From the NCBI GenBank assembly GCA_945859605.1, contig OX243815.1, positions 39,543,959 to 39,607,958 on the forward strand: 64,000 nucleotides of DNA. Reading direction: 5' to 3'. The position numbers were made by a program, and so were the translations under genes. Origin of the DNA: Lumbricus rubellus (Eukaryota; Annelida; Clitellata; Crassiclitellata; Lumbricidae). The notes beneath the pieces are model-generated. The model was not told the origin of the DNA. It saw only the letters and a program-made list of their open reading frames with translations, and ran no database searches. Of this stretch, positions 1-13,500 are shown piece after piece. Every line of letters begins with the position of its first letter. Position 1 is the stretch's first letter.

Positions 1-1729
1 TATAGGCTACATGGACAGGCAAGGAGAGAGGCACTCACACACACACACACACAGAGACAGAGAGAGAGAGAGAGAGCCAGCCATACAAAATAGGGCCAAG
101 GACAACAACGCCCCATGGTAAGTGGTTAAAAGTTCAGGGACATTGCAGCGCATGTTGAAGCGAGTTGTAAATGCGTCACATCATCGACTAATAAACTATT
201 AAACCACAGATGTAATCAGAAGATAACTATAATAGACTATTAATAGTCGGCCAGAATCTGTGCCATCCATTTATATATTGCCACTACGTGTAGTACGTGG
301 ATCCATGATTCTTGTATCATGGATGTCATTGCGTTGTTTGGTATCAATTTTTGCTTCACTGCTTTGCACGTAGGCCCTAGTTATAATTATGTCCTCGGGC
401 TGCGTAACAAAAGTCGTTGGATTTAATTGGATATCGATTCTAATCGGTGTTTGATCACCGAAACTGGCTTTGGAATTTTCATAACATGGCCTAACAAGGG
501 TTTTAAGTGGTTCAAAAGACGCTGGGTCTGTGTTAGAACCACTGAAAATTGACCTGAAACACTTAATTGTAGCCCAATTTTCCTAATTTCTTCTTAAACG
601 CTGTGACTGTGTCCGCCGAGACAGTGCTGTCTCCAAATCGTTCCACAAAACTGCAACTCTATAGCACTGAAGAATTTCTGTCCTAATGAATTGTCCTATT
701 AGAATTATTTTAGAAATATCTAACACAGCATAACTAGACCTATTGTAAGTTTTATTAGTTTTTATTTTAGGCACTACAGACGGATCTAGCCTACTATGTG
801 TTTATTATTGAAGCGCATGTGTGGTTGAGACCTCAGCCTCTTACAGAAATAAACTAAGCTTATGAATTCAGCAGAAGATAATAAAGAAAACAAAACACTG
901 TTCAGGCATAGAGATAAATTGGTTTTCATCCGAGTTATTGGAACTTAGTGAATAAATGAGTGAAAATGAAGCCATGTGAAATTGTTGCAAAGAAAGTTGT
1001 AGCCTACATGCTCATGTTGGTTTCATCACAACCCAAATGATTATAGGTTGTCGCCGTTTGTTCAAATGTTTTCCACATTCCGAACCGAGACGCCCGTATC
1101 AATTCCCGGTGCAGGGCTTCAAATGACGGCAACTCGTTCGGTGGAAGTCTAAATTGTGTCCATAAAACGCGTCTAATATAAAAGCAGTGATTACAAGGCA
1201 GCATCTGCTTTCAGCGGAGCGAATATAGATAGGGCCTACATAATAGGCAATATAGGTTGCTTTGTGAAACGCACTGTACCTACGCCATTACACCCAGCGA
1301 AAACGTTGGCAGAACTAATCAGGAAAGAGCAATGGCGGTAATTGCTGTGCGATATTTTCAATTCCAGTCCCTAGATAATTGGTACAATACTCGTCGAAAT
1401 CATAAATCAGTTTAGCAAGTCCACATGTAGGCCTGTTCATTGGTGAGGAGGGGGACACGCAGCTTTGAAAAGCATGCAGTTAATGCGTCTGGTGTTTGGT
1501 TTTTATAACCAACCACAGTTCAATATTATTGTGTTGACTATTCTTCTCAACGCAGGTTTACTTCCCGATTATTATTTTAATCACTGTACAGTAGTGCTTG
1601 TGAATAAGCTGGTGTTTGCGCTCGGCTTTGAGTGGCGCTCTATAAATGTGGAGATAACGATAACGGTTACGATCACGAGTGCATTTATTGTTAGTGAAAA
1701 ATAGGCATGCAGTCGAAGAAGAATTGAAA
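1..1729. other. Intergenic left edge, no gene seen
   Basis: No open frame here has family resemblance, splice structure or codon bias. A short (AC)n then (AG)n microsatellite lies at about 41-77. The rest is AT-rich unique-looking DNA. Confidence 0.5.
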
Positions 1730-1957
1730 TTTGTTTGTTTGTTTGTATGTGCACTTGTTATATAGCACACCTTCAAGCTCTATCTACTCAGAGGTGCTCC
1801 CGATGCAGAGCGGACACTGCATCGGAGTTTCACGCCGAAGCGCTGAGCAATTGTAAGTGAAGGACTTGCCTAAGGTCCTTACGCGGCGAGGTGGATTCGA
1901 ACCTCGAACCTACCGGCTCCAAGGCAACGACGCCACCACTACACCACATCGCCCCAC
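1730..1957 (-). mobile_element. tRNA-derived SINE, minus orientation
   Basis: Read on the minus strand, the element starts with a tRNA-like head beginning GGGGCGATGTGGTG. The head has an A-box-like TGGTGTAGTGGTGG and a B box GGTTCGAATCC. A body follows, then the tail hairpin 'gagcacctctgagtag ... cttgaaggtgtgctata', and then a (CAAA)n end. The same element recurs at 6089-6296 and 55209-55417. The tail matches the 3' end of the LINE at 27.0-27.6 kb, which suggests that LINE family supplies the retrotransposition machinery. Confidence 0.85.
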
Positions 1958-3429
1958 AAATATGTTGACATTGTTGAGCGTTGTGCTGAACAGATCAACC
2001 TGCGTCTTAATACAGGAAAATCGCGAGAAATGCAGAAAGGCAAAACAGAGAATTGTGCTGTCACTTACAAGTTAGGCCCTACCACCCGATCGGATCGGCA
2101 ATGTTGGCAGGGTGATAATATCATTGCGAATTATGGGTGTAGCCCTCCCGGACAATCTTAGAGCAACAGAACATGTTTCTGCACTCTTGAGGGAAAGCTC
2201 AACATCGCTTTAAGTGCATTGAGAATGCTGCTTAGAACCCACAGACCGCAGAAATCTCATACTTGTCACAGACTTCTGCAGCCTTGTACGAGGCATATAG
2301 CTCGAACCACTTCAGTTCCGATGATTCTTTACAGAGTCTACAGTCTGGTGGGAGTACACTCGGTACACCATGAGCGATGGTAGAACTGTGTTAGAGCGAA
2401 TGTTGAACCGACTGCGGCGACTTGGGTTCCTTCCCGCGACATCTTCGAACATAGAGAAATTAACTGCAAGAGCTGATGCTGTTTACATTAGCTTTAGGTC
2501 TGTTTCTGTTAATTGTGCTTCGATTTTGTAACTGCATGGGTGCAGTGTGTCACTCGGATTTGTCTCATTTTCAATAAATAAACGAATATTTTTTTAATAT
2601 TATTTTTATCAAACCAAAGCTGACAGACACATACGGTTACAAAATGCTTCAAATTGATCCAATTTATCGGAATGCCCATATGCCTCAGTTTACCATTGTC
2701 CATGTCTATGAAAATTTACCATGACAATGAGTGAAGGCAATTATAATAATAAGGAATGAGATTAGATGATCTAATTGAGCTTGCATACAGTGTCACTAAC
2801 ATCGCCCTCCTCCTTTATTTAGGTTCGGGACTGGCACTGTCAGGCTTCAGACTGAATTTAACTATTTCCTATTAAGCTGGTCGCCTTGACATAGACAATA
2901 ATTAGACATTCTTAATCGGTGATGAACGTGAGATATTTGCATTATATAATATTACACTGCATGACGTTTATCAAATCTAATCTAACCTAATTGCTGGTCT
3001 GGAAACACCAAAAGCAGATGACTTAGGCCTCTCTGGCTCAAAACTAATTGTCACTGCTGTTGTTCACAGTCAGATCGCAACATCCATGGCATTGACAGTT
3101 AGATAAACATATACATGTAAGCCACACACTGCAGACAACTGAACAAAATTGTCCAGCATTTCGCTGCAGCGAATAATTATAGGCCTACTTTGACGTGCAA
3201 CAGTTAATGTCTTCGAACTGCGTGGCAGAAAGTTTGAGAGTTTATTGAAATTGTCGGACCGCTTAATGTCCCGAGTCATAAAGTTTCCTTGGTAAGATAA
3301 TTGGGGTGAGAGTTCGATGTGCTTCAGTTCAACCTCAGTTCGCTGTGTTATCTATCACCTCCCTGTGACCTGTTCGGTGTTAACTCCCGGTTTATCGTGT
3401 GAGACTGATTGTTCCTATGAAGAATGTGT
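1958..3429. other. Intergenic, no gene seen
   Basis: I see no supportable gene. A short motif near 2807-2839 (cctcctttatttaggttcgg) recurs near 43830-43860 and, inverted, near 45130-45165. It is probably a fragment of a dispersed repeat. Confidence 0.4.
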
Positions 3430-3602
3430 TTGTTTTTATTGTACACGTTGGACACGGTATCCGCTTCGTTAGAGCGATTGACCTGAGAGTTGGGTGGAGA
3501 GATTCCAGACGTCCATGAAATGTTTAGGCTACAGTGAAATGACCTTGAGACTAAAGTCCTTCACCCGCAATTTTTCAGCGCCATCGATAGATGCCTGCTC
3601 GC
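3430..3602 (+). mobile_element. Possible degraded tRNA-derived SINE
   Basis: The stretch resembles a tRNA head (cgcttcgttagagcgattga, then a weak B-box-like gagattccag). It is followed by 'aagtccttcacccgcaattt', which parallels the body of the clear SINEs in this window. The match is weak and the boundaries are uncertain. Confidence 0.35.
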
Positions 3603-3655
3603 AACAAATACTGGAGCTTAATAATAACAGCAACGATAATAACAATTATAATTGT

Positions 3656-3834
3656 CATGGCTGTTCTTAAGGAATTTTATAACTGCACAACTCTTTCTTT
3701 CCTTTCCCATCATCCATGGTAGGCCTAAATTACTTTCAATCGGAGGACAATGACCATTTTTGTTAGTTTTAACTGTACAGAAGTGCGTCTACAACTGCAC
3801 ATTTTGTGTACAACTGCACGTTAAAAAGGCCCTG
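3656..3834. mobile_element. hAT-like MITE, copy 1
   Basis: This is a 179-bp non-coding element with degenerate terminal repeats of the type CAGGGC...TTTTTAA / TTAAAAAGGCCCTG. It is flanked by an 8-bp target duplication, ataattgt (3648-3655) and ataatcgt (3835-3842), with one mismatch. A second copy in the same orientation is at 6541-6733. CAGGG ends with 8-bp duplications are typical of hAT transposons. Confidence 0.75.
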
Positions 3835-4272
3835 ATAATCGTAATTCTGTTAGCAGAAAAGCAGAAAACAAGTTCATTTCCCGCGAAACGTCTCTGAGGT
3901 AGGAAGCGAATAATAATTATGAGATTGTTGATGCAATTGACACTTGGCGTCGGTTTTAAGTCGTACGTCCAACAATTAAATGACCTAGTCTGACCTTGTC
4001 TTGTGCCTATGTATCTGTCTGTGTTGTCCATTTCATCTTTTTATGCCTGTGTCTGTAGCCTACTTATGCAAGAATCGATCTACTTCGGTTCTTCTATAAT
4101 TATGTCCTTTAAAACTCTGTCGAAATTTCGTGCTTAGTTTAGTTGATAGTGTCGGTGACGATTCGCTAAAGAAATTCTATTGACATGAGCTAAATGAATT
4201 GTGAACTACCGTCTGGCCTGACCCTGCTAATTAGCCTAAACGTGGCATTAAAGGAGGGATGGTCATTGCTGC

Positions 4273-4280
4273 TATAAAAG
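4273..4280 (+). promoter_or_regulatory. TATA box of the PAN-mucin gene
   Basis: TATAAAAG lies about 230 bases upstream of the chosen ATG at 4506. It predicts a transcription start near 4303 and a 5' UTR of about 200 bases with no intron needed. Assigned from sequence only. Confidence 0.55.
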
Positions 4281-4334
4281 CCCTAGTCGTAGACTTCAGA
4301 CGGGCACTCCTTGGTCTGAGTTGGTTGGCGATTC

Positions 4335-4500
4335 GTTTCAAGACAGACAAGACCGTTGTATCTGCGGCAAAGGGGCGAATCTTTCGAAGACAGACGAGAC
4401 CGTTGTATCTCCAGCAGAGACAGACAGACCAAACCGTTGTACCTACAGGAAAGACACGCAGACAAGACCGTTGTATCTGCAGCAAAGGGTTGCAACAAAG
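4335..4500 (+). repeat. Degenerate tandem repeats in 5' UTR
   Basis: A 20-30 base motif, approximately gaccgttgtatctgcagcaaa, occurs four times at irregular spacing (about 4350, 4400, 4432 and 4468). It lies between the TATA box and the start codon and fills most of the predicted 5' UTR. The small frames overlapping it are products of the repeat. Confidence 0.6.
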
Positions 4501-4505
4501 ACGAA

Positions 4506-7500
4506 ATGGATTCGTGGCTGCGACGTCTGTTCGTCTGCGTCGTTTTCTGCCTCTTCACATCGAATATTCGACATGGTGAGTGTTTACATGCATGCACACG
4601 TGACACGTTTCTCTTCTATCCGTCTGGATGTTTGTGCTTTTCTGCTTGCCTTGAATTATAGTGGTCGAAGTTTGTTTTGAGGCCAGTCGTAGAGCTGTCG
4701 GCGAAAATTTTCGAGTAATTTTTTGTTAAAAATTTCGAGTTTTAAAATCGCAGTCGGTCAATATGGAAGTTGCTCGGCCATGCAGACTATTCTGGTTACA
4801 TGAGGCACAAATTGAGACGAAAGCGCATGTTCTAAAATAATCTTATGTCTCTGGTCTGGTCTGGTCTGGTATGGGAAGCAGAGTAGGGTCGACAATAATT
4901 GCGACCTTTCTGACCATCGTTTATGCGGTGTGGTTCTGGAAGTTTAGCTAAATGACGGAATTTGAGGCCATAAATTAGTTAGTCCGTCACTTTTCGTCAC
5001 TTTTCGTCACTTTTCGTCACTTTTCGTCACTTTCCGTCACTTTCTTTCTGCACTGCAGAAAAATAATTATGTGGGCGTGGCAGAGGTCATACCAAGGTCA
5101 GCCTAAAATGTTCGGCCAGTATTTGAGGAGGGCATAACTTCCATTGTCCGACCAGTGGTATATATAGCGCTATTTCCAAGGCGCCAAATTATTGTACGAC
5201 CCGCAATGGCGCTTGATATGTGTGTGCGTTAGTCCTTTAGGAGCGTGAGAAAGTTTAGGGTCTACTGCCGATTGTGCCGAAGACGAAAGTATTTGCAGTG
5301 CAATAGAGTCCTGCTTCTGACCTTGGCGAACATTTCTTTAATAAAGAGTGTAAGTAGTAACGTAAATTTGCTGAATGTAATTACTAAACAAACGTAACTT
5401 TAGGCTACTAACTTGTAATAGGAGTCTAACAGGAGTAGCCTACAATTAAGTTGCAGACGTTGCACAGGTGACGTGTAGGCCTAACACACCTTGCATTGCA
5501 TATGTGGCAATTGAACAACGGGATTGAACGCACTGGGAGCGCTTCTGAAAGGCTCTTGCTGCGAGAAGCGCTTTATAAATGGTCGGATAAGACAAGAACG
5601 ATGTTTGGACAGCGGCTCAGGATCTGTTGGAGAGGAGTTGCAAAAAACTTGGTGGCTACCGATGACATTCTAAAAATGATTCTCTTTTTTAGTCTTTGGA
5701 GCTGATGATTATTATTACGACGAGACTCCGACCGCTGTAACAGCCGCCACTTCTACCACAGCTTCAACCACCACTACGACCACCTCGACACCCTGTCGGT
5801 TCCGTTGGCGGACGCTGGAAAACCGGAGTTCTCCCGGTGGTCGGTACGTGGACACTCTACACAGTCAAGAGAGCTGCTTGGCGTACTGTAAGGTCGAACC
5901 GAGCTGCGTTGGTTACGAGATTGACGTGAAGACGGGCGAGATGAAGTGCTGGATACACCACAGAGGAGAGTCTCTGATGGAGCAGTTCAACGTCGAAGAT
6001 TTAGACGTCGACCAAATCTACCTCGTTGACCGATGCGGGACTAACGGTAATCTATTAATTAATACGGAATCTTCATGCCTACGGTTTCCTTTGTTTTTAT
6101 GTGCACTTGTTGTAGCGCCCCTTAAAGCTTTCTCTCACTACTCGGAGGCGCTCCCGAATGCTGAGAGGACGCTGCATCGGCGTTTCACGCCGAGGCTGCG
6201 AGTGAAGGACTTGCCCAAAGTCCTTGCGCGGCGAGGTAGATTCGAACCTTCCGGCTCCAAGGCAACGACGCCATCACTACACCTCCGCGCCCCACAACAT
6301 AGCGCCATGATGAACAATTTGACAATATCTATAATTATAGGATAATAGTGCCGAGTAATCGGTTTGACAGAAACGTGATTTCTAGCACAAAGTGTGAGGC
6401 TACCATGTCTATAGCTCAATTCATATTGGACCGGCAGAATCAAATTCTGTCGAACTGATTAAGAATCTTCGTAGCCTATATCAGGGATTTTGGATAAGCT
6501 ATTGATCCAGCCAACGTTGAATTCGATTAGGTCTAGTGTGCAGGGCGGTTTTTAAGGAATTTTTATAACCGCACAATCCCTTCTTTTTTCCATCCTCCAC
6601 GCTAAATTGCTTTCAATAGGAGGACAATGACCTTTTTTGCTAGTTTTAACTGTACAGAAGTGCTTCTACAACTGCACAAATTCATTTAGAACTGCACATT
6701 TTGTGTAGGCATCTACACGTTAAAAAAGCCCTGCGAGTGTGGATGACATGGATGGCGGCCGACACAATTATTCACGAATTCGTTCTTTGGTATTCTCTGT
6801 TGTGCACGAGTAGGCTACTTGTTATGGCTTAGTTTTTTTGTGCATTTGATTGACGGCTTTGCGTTTAGCGGCGGCTCTTTCGCAGTTGACGGTATGCTAA
6901 GAATAATTAATTGGATGAATAATCAAGTGAAGGATCTGCTAAATGTCTCGTCAAATAACTGGTTTTAAGTTGCCATCTGTTGGCTCTGATGACTATGTTA
7001 GTTAGGCCTATGTTGACCCGGCGGAATACTTGTCTGATGTGATGTAGACCTACATGTACAATGTACACCACAAAAATTCTATACCTACATGCACATTTCA
7101 CAATGTAGCCTACACCACAGCACTGCACAGCAGTCTATACTTTAGTCGGGCAAAATCTATGAGATACAATGACGATGCATTCGAAAAACTATGGTCTTTG
7201 GCACACTAGAGTATAAAGTAAAGGTTGATTCTTGTCAACCAGAAAACTATTGCATGTGCGTGGGTGTGTGCGTCACTGCGTGCGTGTTAATGTCGTCCTG
7301 TATCAATAGGCTTAACTATATTAAGTAGCCTAATGATGTTCACCAAGTTCTTAATTGATGTGATCTAAAACTGTGAAATCGAGATTGAAAGTTTGCACTG
7401 TTTTCTATGCATTTAGAACCAACTCCGATGCCAACCCGAAGTCTCTTCACTCTTCAGCCTTCGCCGAGGTTCAGTAAAATCCACGAGGTCTTTACACCAC

Positions 7501-10500
7501 CACCACCAGGTTCGAAATATTTTGGTGTTATACGACATCTGTGTCCCTTGAGATGTAAGAAAAACAGTTTCATCGTCATCAATATCCTTAGGCTCAATGC
7601 CCGTAGGAGTCCGACGCCACTCTCTGTCTTGAGTCTGTCTCGTGCCATGTTGCCCAGCCTCAACCTGTCCGGTCAGCAGATCTGCTCCATACCATTAACA
7701 TCTTGGAGCACCTAGACCACCTTGTCTGATTGAAGAGAATATTGGGAAAGAAGCATGAAGGACAACGTGGGTCAATGCCCGTTGTGTCCCACGCTCTCTC
7801 CACCAACTCTCTCCATCAGTCTGTCCTGACCGGCCTGTGCATGACTGCTTCACATCATGACACCTTGAAGCATCTGGGTAGCTATGTCACTTGTGTCATG
7901 GTAAAAACAGTTTGACTGACATTAAATTTTCATTGAATCTAACAGAAAATTGCTTGTAAACTGAAATTTCGGCATATGAAGTGAAAGATTCACATCTTTA
8001 ATCTGTCAAACTTTATCTCTTGAAATTTTGGAATCCTATTCGTGGTCCAGTTCTCGAAATATTTGTAAACTTTTAGCGTGATGTGTTATCGGTCATTGGA
8101 GATATTTGAAAAACAGTTTGGCTTACTTTTTTGAACCACGGTGTAGAGTATGGAACTTCTAATATCGTTGTAGATTAAAATTAATAGTCTATTGCAAACG
8201 CTGTCGTAAACGAGATTACTTAACAAGACGATAAATCGTGTTTCAGCATGTAGGACGAAATGGCAGAATCTGACGTACGTGCATTCGGTGGGCGCCGCCA
8301 TCTTCCCAGAATACAATTCGACCAACGAATGCCTGAGCGCATGCGCGTCTACTGTGAGCAATTGCATCGCTGCTGAGCTGGAGTTTGAAGGGGATGTCCT
8401 GAAGACCTGCTGGCTTCATATGAAGGACCTGACGGACGTTGACCTACTGAAAGTCACCTATGCCACTCCTACGATCCACCAGTTCAGAATCGTCAAGAAA
8501 TGCCAGGTCGTGGGTATGCTGTACTTTCTGTTGGAACTCTTACGCTGAATGCTGACAGTGTTTAACGCATTCTAGAATTACTGACCATGCTATGAAAATT
8601 GTCGTGGATACAATGCAATACATGCACAATGCTGATGCATTAATTTTGGTTGTCGTTCGTATAGTGGACATGACGCTAGCAAGCGAGTAGGTTTCTGATT
8701 TTTATTTTCGAGATGGGCGAGGTTTTGTGCATCTCGATCGGAATTGGATCTTGGGTGTGGCGGCGCTTGTCGGAATGGACCCCCTCTTGTCTGCGTATGC
8801 CTCCCTCTTTACAACATGGGGAACGGACTTTTACCTCGACTATATTACACCTCCCAAACTGTTCTCCGTTTCACGAACATTACTGTTGAGGACTGCTCCT
8901 TGCGGTTGGCCGGGGCTGGTAACGCCTCTGAGGAGGTTCTTTTTAAGGGGGCGCTACATAAATCCAAATCGATTGCTTGCATGCCCGAGTCCATCGCTGG
9001 TAACTTTAAATTTAATCAAGATCGGTTTGATTTTTATCCACAATGAAGACGTGCTGATGATTTGCTCATGAATTGCTTGTGATTTGCTTGTGATTTGATT
9101 ATGATTTGCGTGTGATTTGCTCGTGCTTTGCTCGTGCTTTGCTTATGATTTGCTTACGATTTGCTTGTAATTTGATTATGATTTGCTTACGATTTGCTTC
9201 CAGACTGTACTCCCCGATGGCTGGTCTCTCCGAACACGAACTCCTACTACGGTGAAGAACACCCGGAAGTGATCACCGTTCGACATTGCCAGGATCTGTG
9301 CGCCACAACCGTCAACTGTAGCGCCATCGACTACAACCATGACCAATCGCTTTCTTCTTCTCAATCTTCTTCGTCGTCTTCGTCGAATCCAAGATGCTAC
9401 CTACACTATGGCAAGGGATACGTCAGAACACGTGGACCGCTGACTGGAGTCCATCAATATGTTCGGAACTTCAGTTGTTCGGCAGGTCGGCTTTTTTATT
9501 TTTGTGTGCAATAATTTCTATTTAAGCATGTAATGATTGTTCAGATTTGTTTCTTTAAAAATATTTAACCTGCAGTCGATGATCGAATGTAAATTTAACT
9601 ACTTCTATGGCGCCATGATCTTGATAGGTTGTAGTATGTAACTTCAATTGAAATTGCAATTTGGCAATTTGATAGGACTACATCGTAGGAGGTAACTCGC
9701 CAGGTTTCTCCGAGTGGCGCTATATAAATTAATATTTTGCGACTATAAATTGCGACTCGATTCTAATTTAAAGATTTCCATAGCGACGTTGTCTTGATTA
9801 TAGGTTGATGATCGTTTGAAGTGAAGCTTGACAGAATATATTTCATCTGAATAATCTGTAGTTGAGTGAACATTTTGATGAGCACTGGCGTGATAAATAT
9901 TGTCATTTTTCTGTTTGTGGGTTTGACAGAACGTCTAAGAATGTCTACGAAGCCGATTTTCCTTTCCAACACTACGAATACACCCGTAGCAGAAAGTACA
10001 GTGAGGTCTACAGAGCCGATTCGCCCTTTCGAATTTGAGAGTACGACTGGAGAAGAACGTGTGAGGTCTGCGAAGTCCGTTTTCAGTTCTAACCTCGATG
10101 CGAACAAGTCTTCTTCGGCTTTTGTCATAATGCATCGAACGGAGTATGTCGCCAAAACCAACGTTACGTCTGAGTTTCTGTTGAGAAATGCCACAAAATT
10201 TGCTTTCCCATCTGTTGTGTCTACGATTCCCTCCAAGCCGCCAGGTGGCCACCAGACTTTTTCCAGACCCTCCGCTGTCTCGGTGACTCGTTCCAAGCCC
10301 TCTGTTGTCTCAGTGACTCTTTTCAAACCGTCGGTTGCATACACGACCATTTCCAAATCGTCTGCAGATGTCTCCACTTCGGCTCTAAAGCAGCCTGCTG
10401 GCTCGGCTACACCGTCCAAGCCATCCGCTGTCTCGTCGACTTCAACTGTCTCCATTGCCAAGTTTCCTACCACCGTGTCCGTTGTTGCTTCGAAGCCGTC

Positions 10501-13500
10501 TGCTGTCCAGACGATTTCTTCAAAGCCGTCTGATGTATCCACGCGTTCTAAGCTGACGGCGGACTCGTCAACGGACTCGAAGCTGCCCGTTGTCACCACG
10601 ACTTCTGCTCTCTCGACACGTTCCAAGTTGCCTGCTCTGTCCTTGACTCCTTTCAACCCGTTTTCTGTTGCCTCGATTACTCCTTCCAGGCTCTCTGCTG
10701 TCTCCACAACACCTTCCAAGAGGTTCGTTCTTTCCGCGACACCCTCCAAGCCGTCTGCTGTATCCGATACTGTGTCGAAGCCGTCTGCTGACTCCATGAC
10801 GACACCGGCCAATCCGTCAACTGTCTCCATGACAACTCCGTCCAAGCCATCTGCTGACTCCATGACAACTCTATCCAAGCCATCTGCTATCTCCATGACA
10901 ACTCCCTCCAATCCGTCTGACGTCTCCATGACAACTCCGTCCAAGCCGTTTGCTGTATCCATGACAACTCCGTCCAAGCCGTCTGCTGACTCCATGACAA
11001 CTCCCTCCAATCCGTCTGCCGTCTCCATGACAACTCCGTCCAATCCGTCTGCCGTCTCCATGACAACTCCATCCAAGCCGTCTGCCGTCTCCATGACAAC
11101 TCCCTCCAATCCGTCTGCCGTCTCCATGACAACTCCGTCCAATCCGTCTGCCGTCTCCATGACAACTCCATCCAAGCCGTCTGCCGTCTCCATGACAACT
11201 CCGTCCAATCCGTCTGCCGTCTCCATGACAACTCCGTCCAAGCCGTCTGCTGTCTCCATGACCGATACAATACTGACGACGAAACCCTCAAGCAATTCAG
11301 CTAACACTTTGTCCAGCGGTATGGCTGCCATTTACCGGTCTAAAAATGCTTCTTCCTCGACATTTAAACCAAGCACTGGCACACTTCTGGTCCGGTCCGC
11401 AACCACCATTCCGCAAAGTGCCGATACTACTTCGAAGTCTGTCGCTACGGACAAAGTGAATGCCTCTGCGAAGACTGCTGCACTTCCAACTCCAGCTGAG
11501 TTGCGCAATGATACATTTGTCAAGATAAATGGATCCGTGACAGGTGCTACTGCTAGGTCTGCCACGCCATCCGTTGCAACTGCCACCAGCGCTGATGCTG
11601 CGACCACTGTACCGTCTCGATTTACTCCGGGATCTACCACGCCATCGAAATCGTCAGCGATGAGTGCTAAGACGCCGCAAATAACGACGGCAACTGCATT
11701 GCTGTCAAATTTGTCCACGGCTACTGCTATATCGTCGAATTTAACAATGATAACTGCTGTGCCATCAAAATTACCATCGGCAACTTCTACGACACCAAAA
11801 ATCACAAAGGTAACCGCTATGTCATCAAACTTGGCATCAGCAACTTCTACAACACCGACATTCACGAAGGCAACTGCTATGCCATCAAAGTTGACAGCGT
11901 CGACTTCTACACCGAATTTCACAAAGGTAACTGCTACGCCATCAAAAGTAGCAACGGCAACTTCTACGATGCCGAAATTCACAAGGGCAACTGATTTGCG
12001 ATCGCGATTGACGTCGGCAACGTCTCTGCCAAATGCCACGTCACCAAAGTCTTCCCGTCTTGAAATTATCACTGGGTCGAAAATCAGAACTGGGAGAATG
12101 GTCTTCAACGATACGACTACTGCCAAATCCTCTGCAACTCTGCGAATAGACAAACAAGCGACTACCACCGCTGCGCATCCCAGAAGCACAATGTCTACAG
12201 TGATTCCTACTTCCAACACGTCACCTTGGACTACTTCATTGTTTAGGCCAGATCCGAGCTCGTCTAATAAGACTTTCTCGTCGCCTACAATAGACCTAAA
12301 GTCGTCAAGTGCTACATCGTCCAGCTCCATTCCAATTTCTACATCGTCTTTGAGAAGCAAGTCCGCTTATACATCGGCTAAACTGCCTCCTGTTGCGACA
12401 TCTACTCGCGTAACGTTTACGACATTACCTGCAACAACAGCAGAAACGGCAACAACAACAACGAAGCCAATATCTTCGTCGTCGCATGACAATTTGACTC
12501 GTCAATGGTCGAAGTATGGTGTCGGATCCGCTGGAACTAGTGATGAATCACCGTCATCCATCATCCGCAAGTCTGCGTCATTTGATACGACGACGACGTT
12601 CACGTACGAAACTGTTACGCGACAGTCTGCGCCCGATAGCGTTGCATCGCTGAAGAGGGCACCGTCGTCTGCCGCTATCTTGACGTCATCAAAGCCTCCG
12701 ATTCATACGTCGTCGAAAGACTCGATGACGTCATCGGAAACGTCATCCGGACACGTGAGGTCGCTAGCGTCGATGCTTCGCACGATTCCGGAAACGACAA
12801 CTACAGCGAGAGTCGTCACGGAAGCTGTTCCAGGTAGACGCCGTTGGTTTATTGTTCGCTTTATTTTTATGTTCATAGGTTCATTAACAATTGATAATTA
12901 TTGTTGTCCAGTAAAACTCGAGCTTTGCCTTCATTGGTACTGCGTTTTGGAATCGGCTCTATCAATTGATGGATTGGGTGGGGTGAGGGGGGGTGGGGAG
13001 CGGGCGGTTGGGGGCCGGCAGTGAGGGTGGAGAAGTAAGGAATCGGCCGGGACCTGGGCGAATCCTAAATTTCCCGAGCAACGCCGGGTACCCAAATAAA
13101 GCAAAAAAATTTAAATTTATATACACCTAATATATAATATATTAAGTTACAATATATTTTAGCCTAAAATTATATGCATGATTATATAATGTCGATTTCA
13201 AATGAACGAGTGAATGAATGAATGAACGAATAATGAATATTCGATGTAGGCCTATATTCTGTATAATGTAGATTATTACATTAATGTATGTATAGCCTAT
13301 AGCCTATTAATGTAGATTATGTTTTACCTGTTCAGCCTGTCGTCCTGGTTGGGAAAAGTCAAACGACACGAGTTCCATTGGAGCAACGATGTTCCGTAAC
13401 ATCAGTTCCGTCGACGAATGTCTCGACGCATGCGCAGCGAAGATAAACGGATGTCGAGCTGTGGATGTGAACATGAATCTCAGACCAGTGCAATGCTGGG

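Noticed and set aside
1857..2075. Possible tRNA gene suggested by the ggattcgaacc box, also at 6240 and 55370
   Set aside because: The box belongs to SINE heads. The cloverleaf is incomplete and each is followed by the SINE body and tail.
4231..4680. Overlapping 80-120 codon frames on both strands around 4.3-4.6 kb
   Set aside because: They arise from the repeated 5' UTR motif. Only the ATG at 4506 leads into a signal peptide and a phase-compatible exon 2.
7407..7915. Overlapping frames in mucin-gene intron 2
   Set aside because: No domain resemblance, and no phase-compatible acceptor/donor pair. A weak likeness to a degraded LINE on the minus strand was too poor to call.
8727..9071. Possible extra mucin-gene exon between exons 3 and 4
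   Set aside because: There is no PAN cysteine pattern and no paired phase-1 splice sites, and it overlaps a SINE/LINE tail fragment.
9763..11331. 522-codon antisense frame over the mucin repeats
   Set aside because: It is the reverse strand of a 33-bp repeat that happens to lack stops. The sense strand has splice borders, flanking domains and a signal peptide; the antisense has none.
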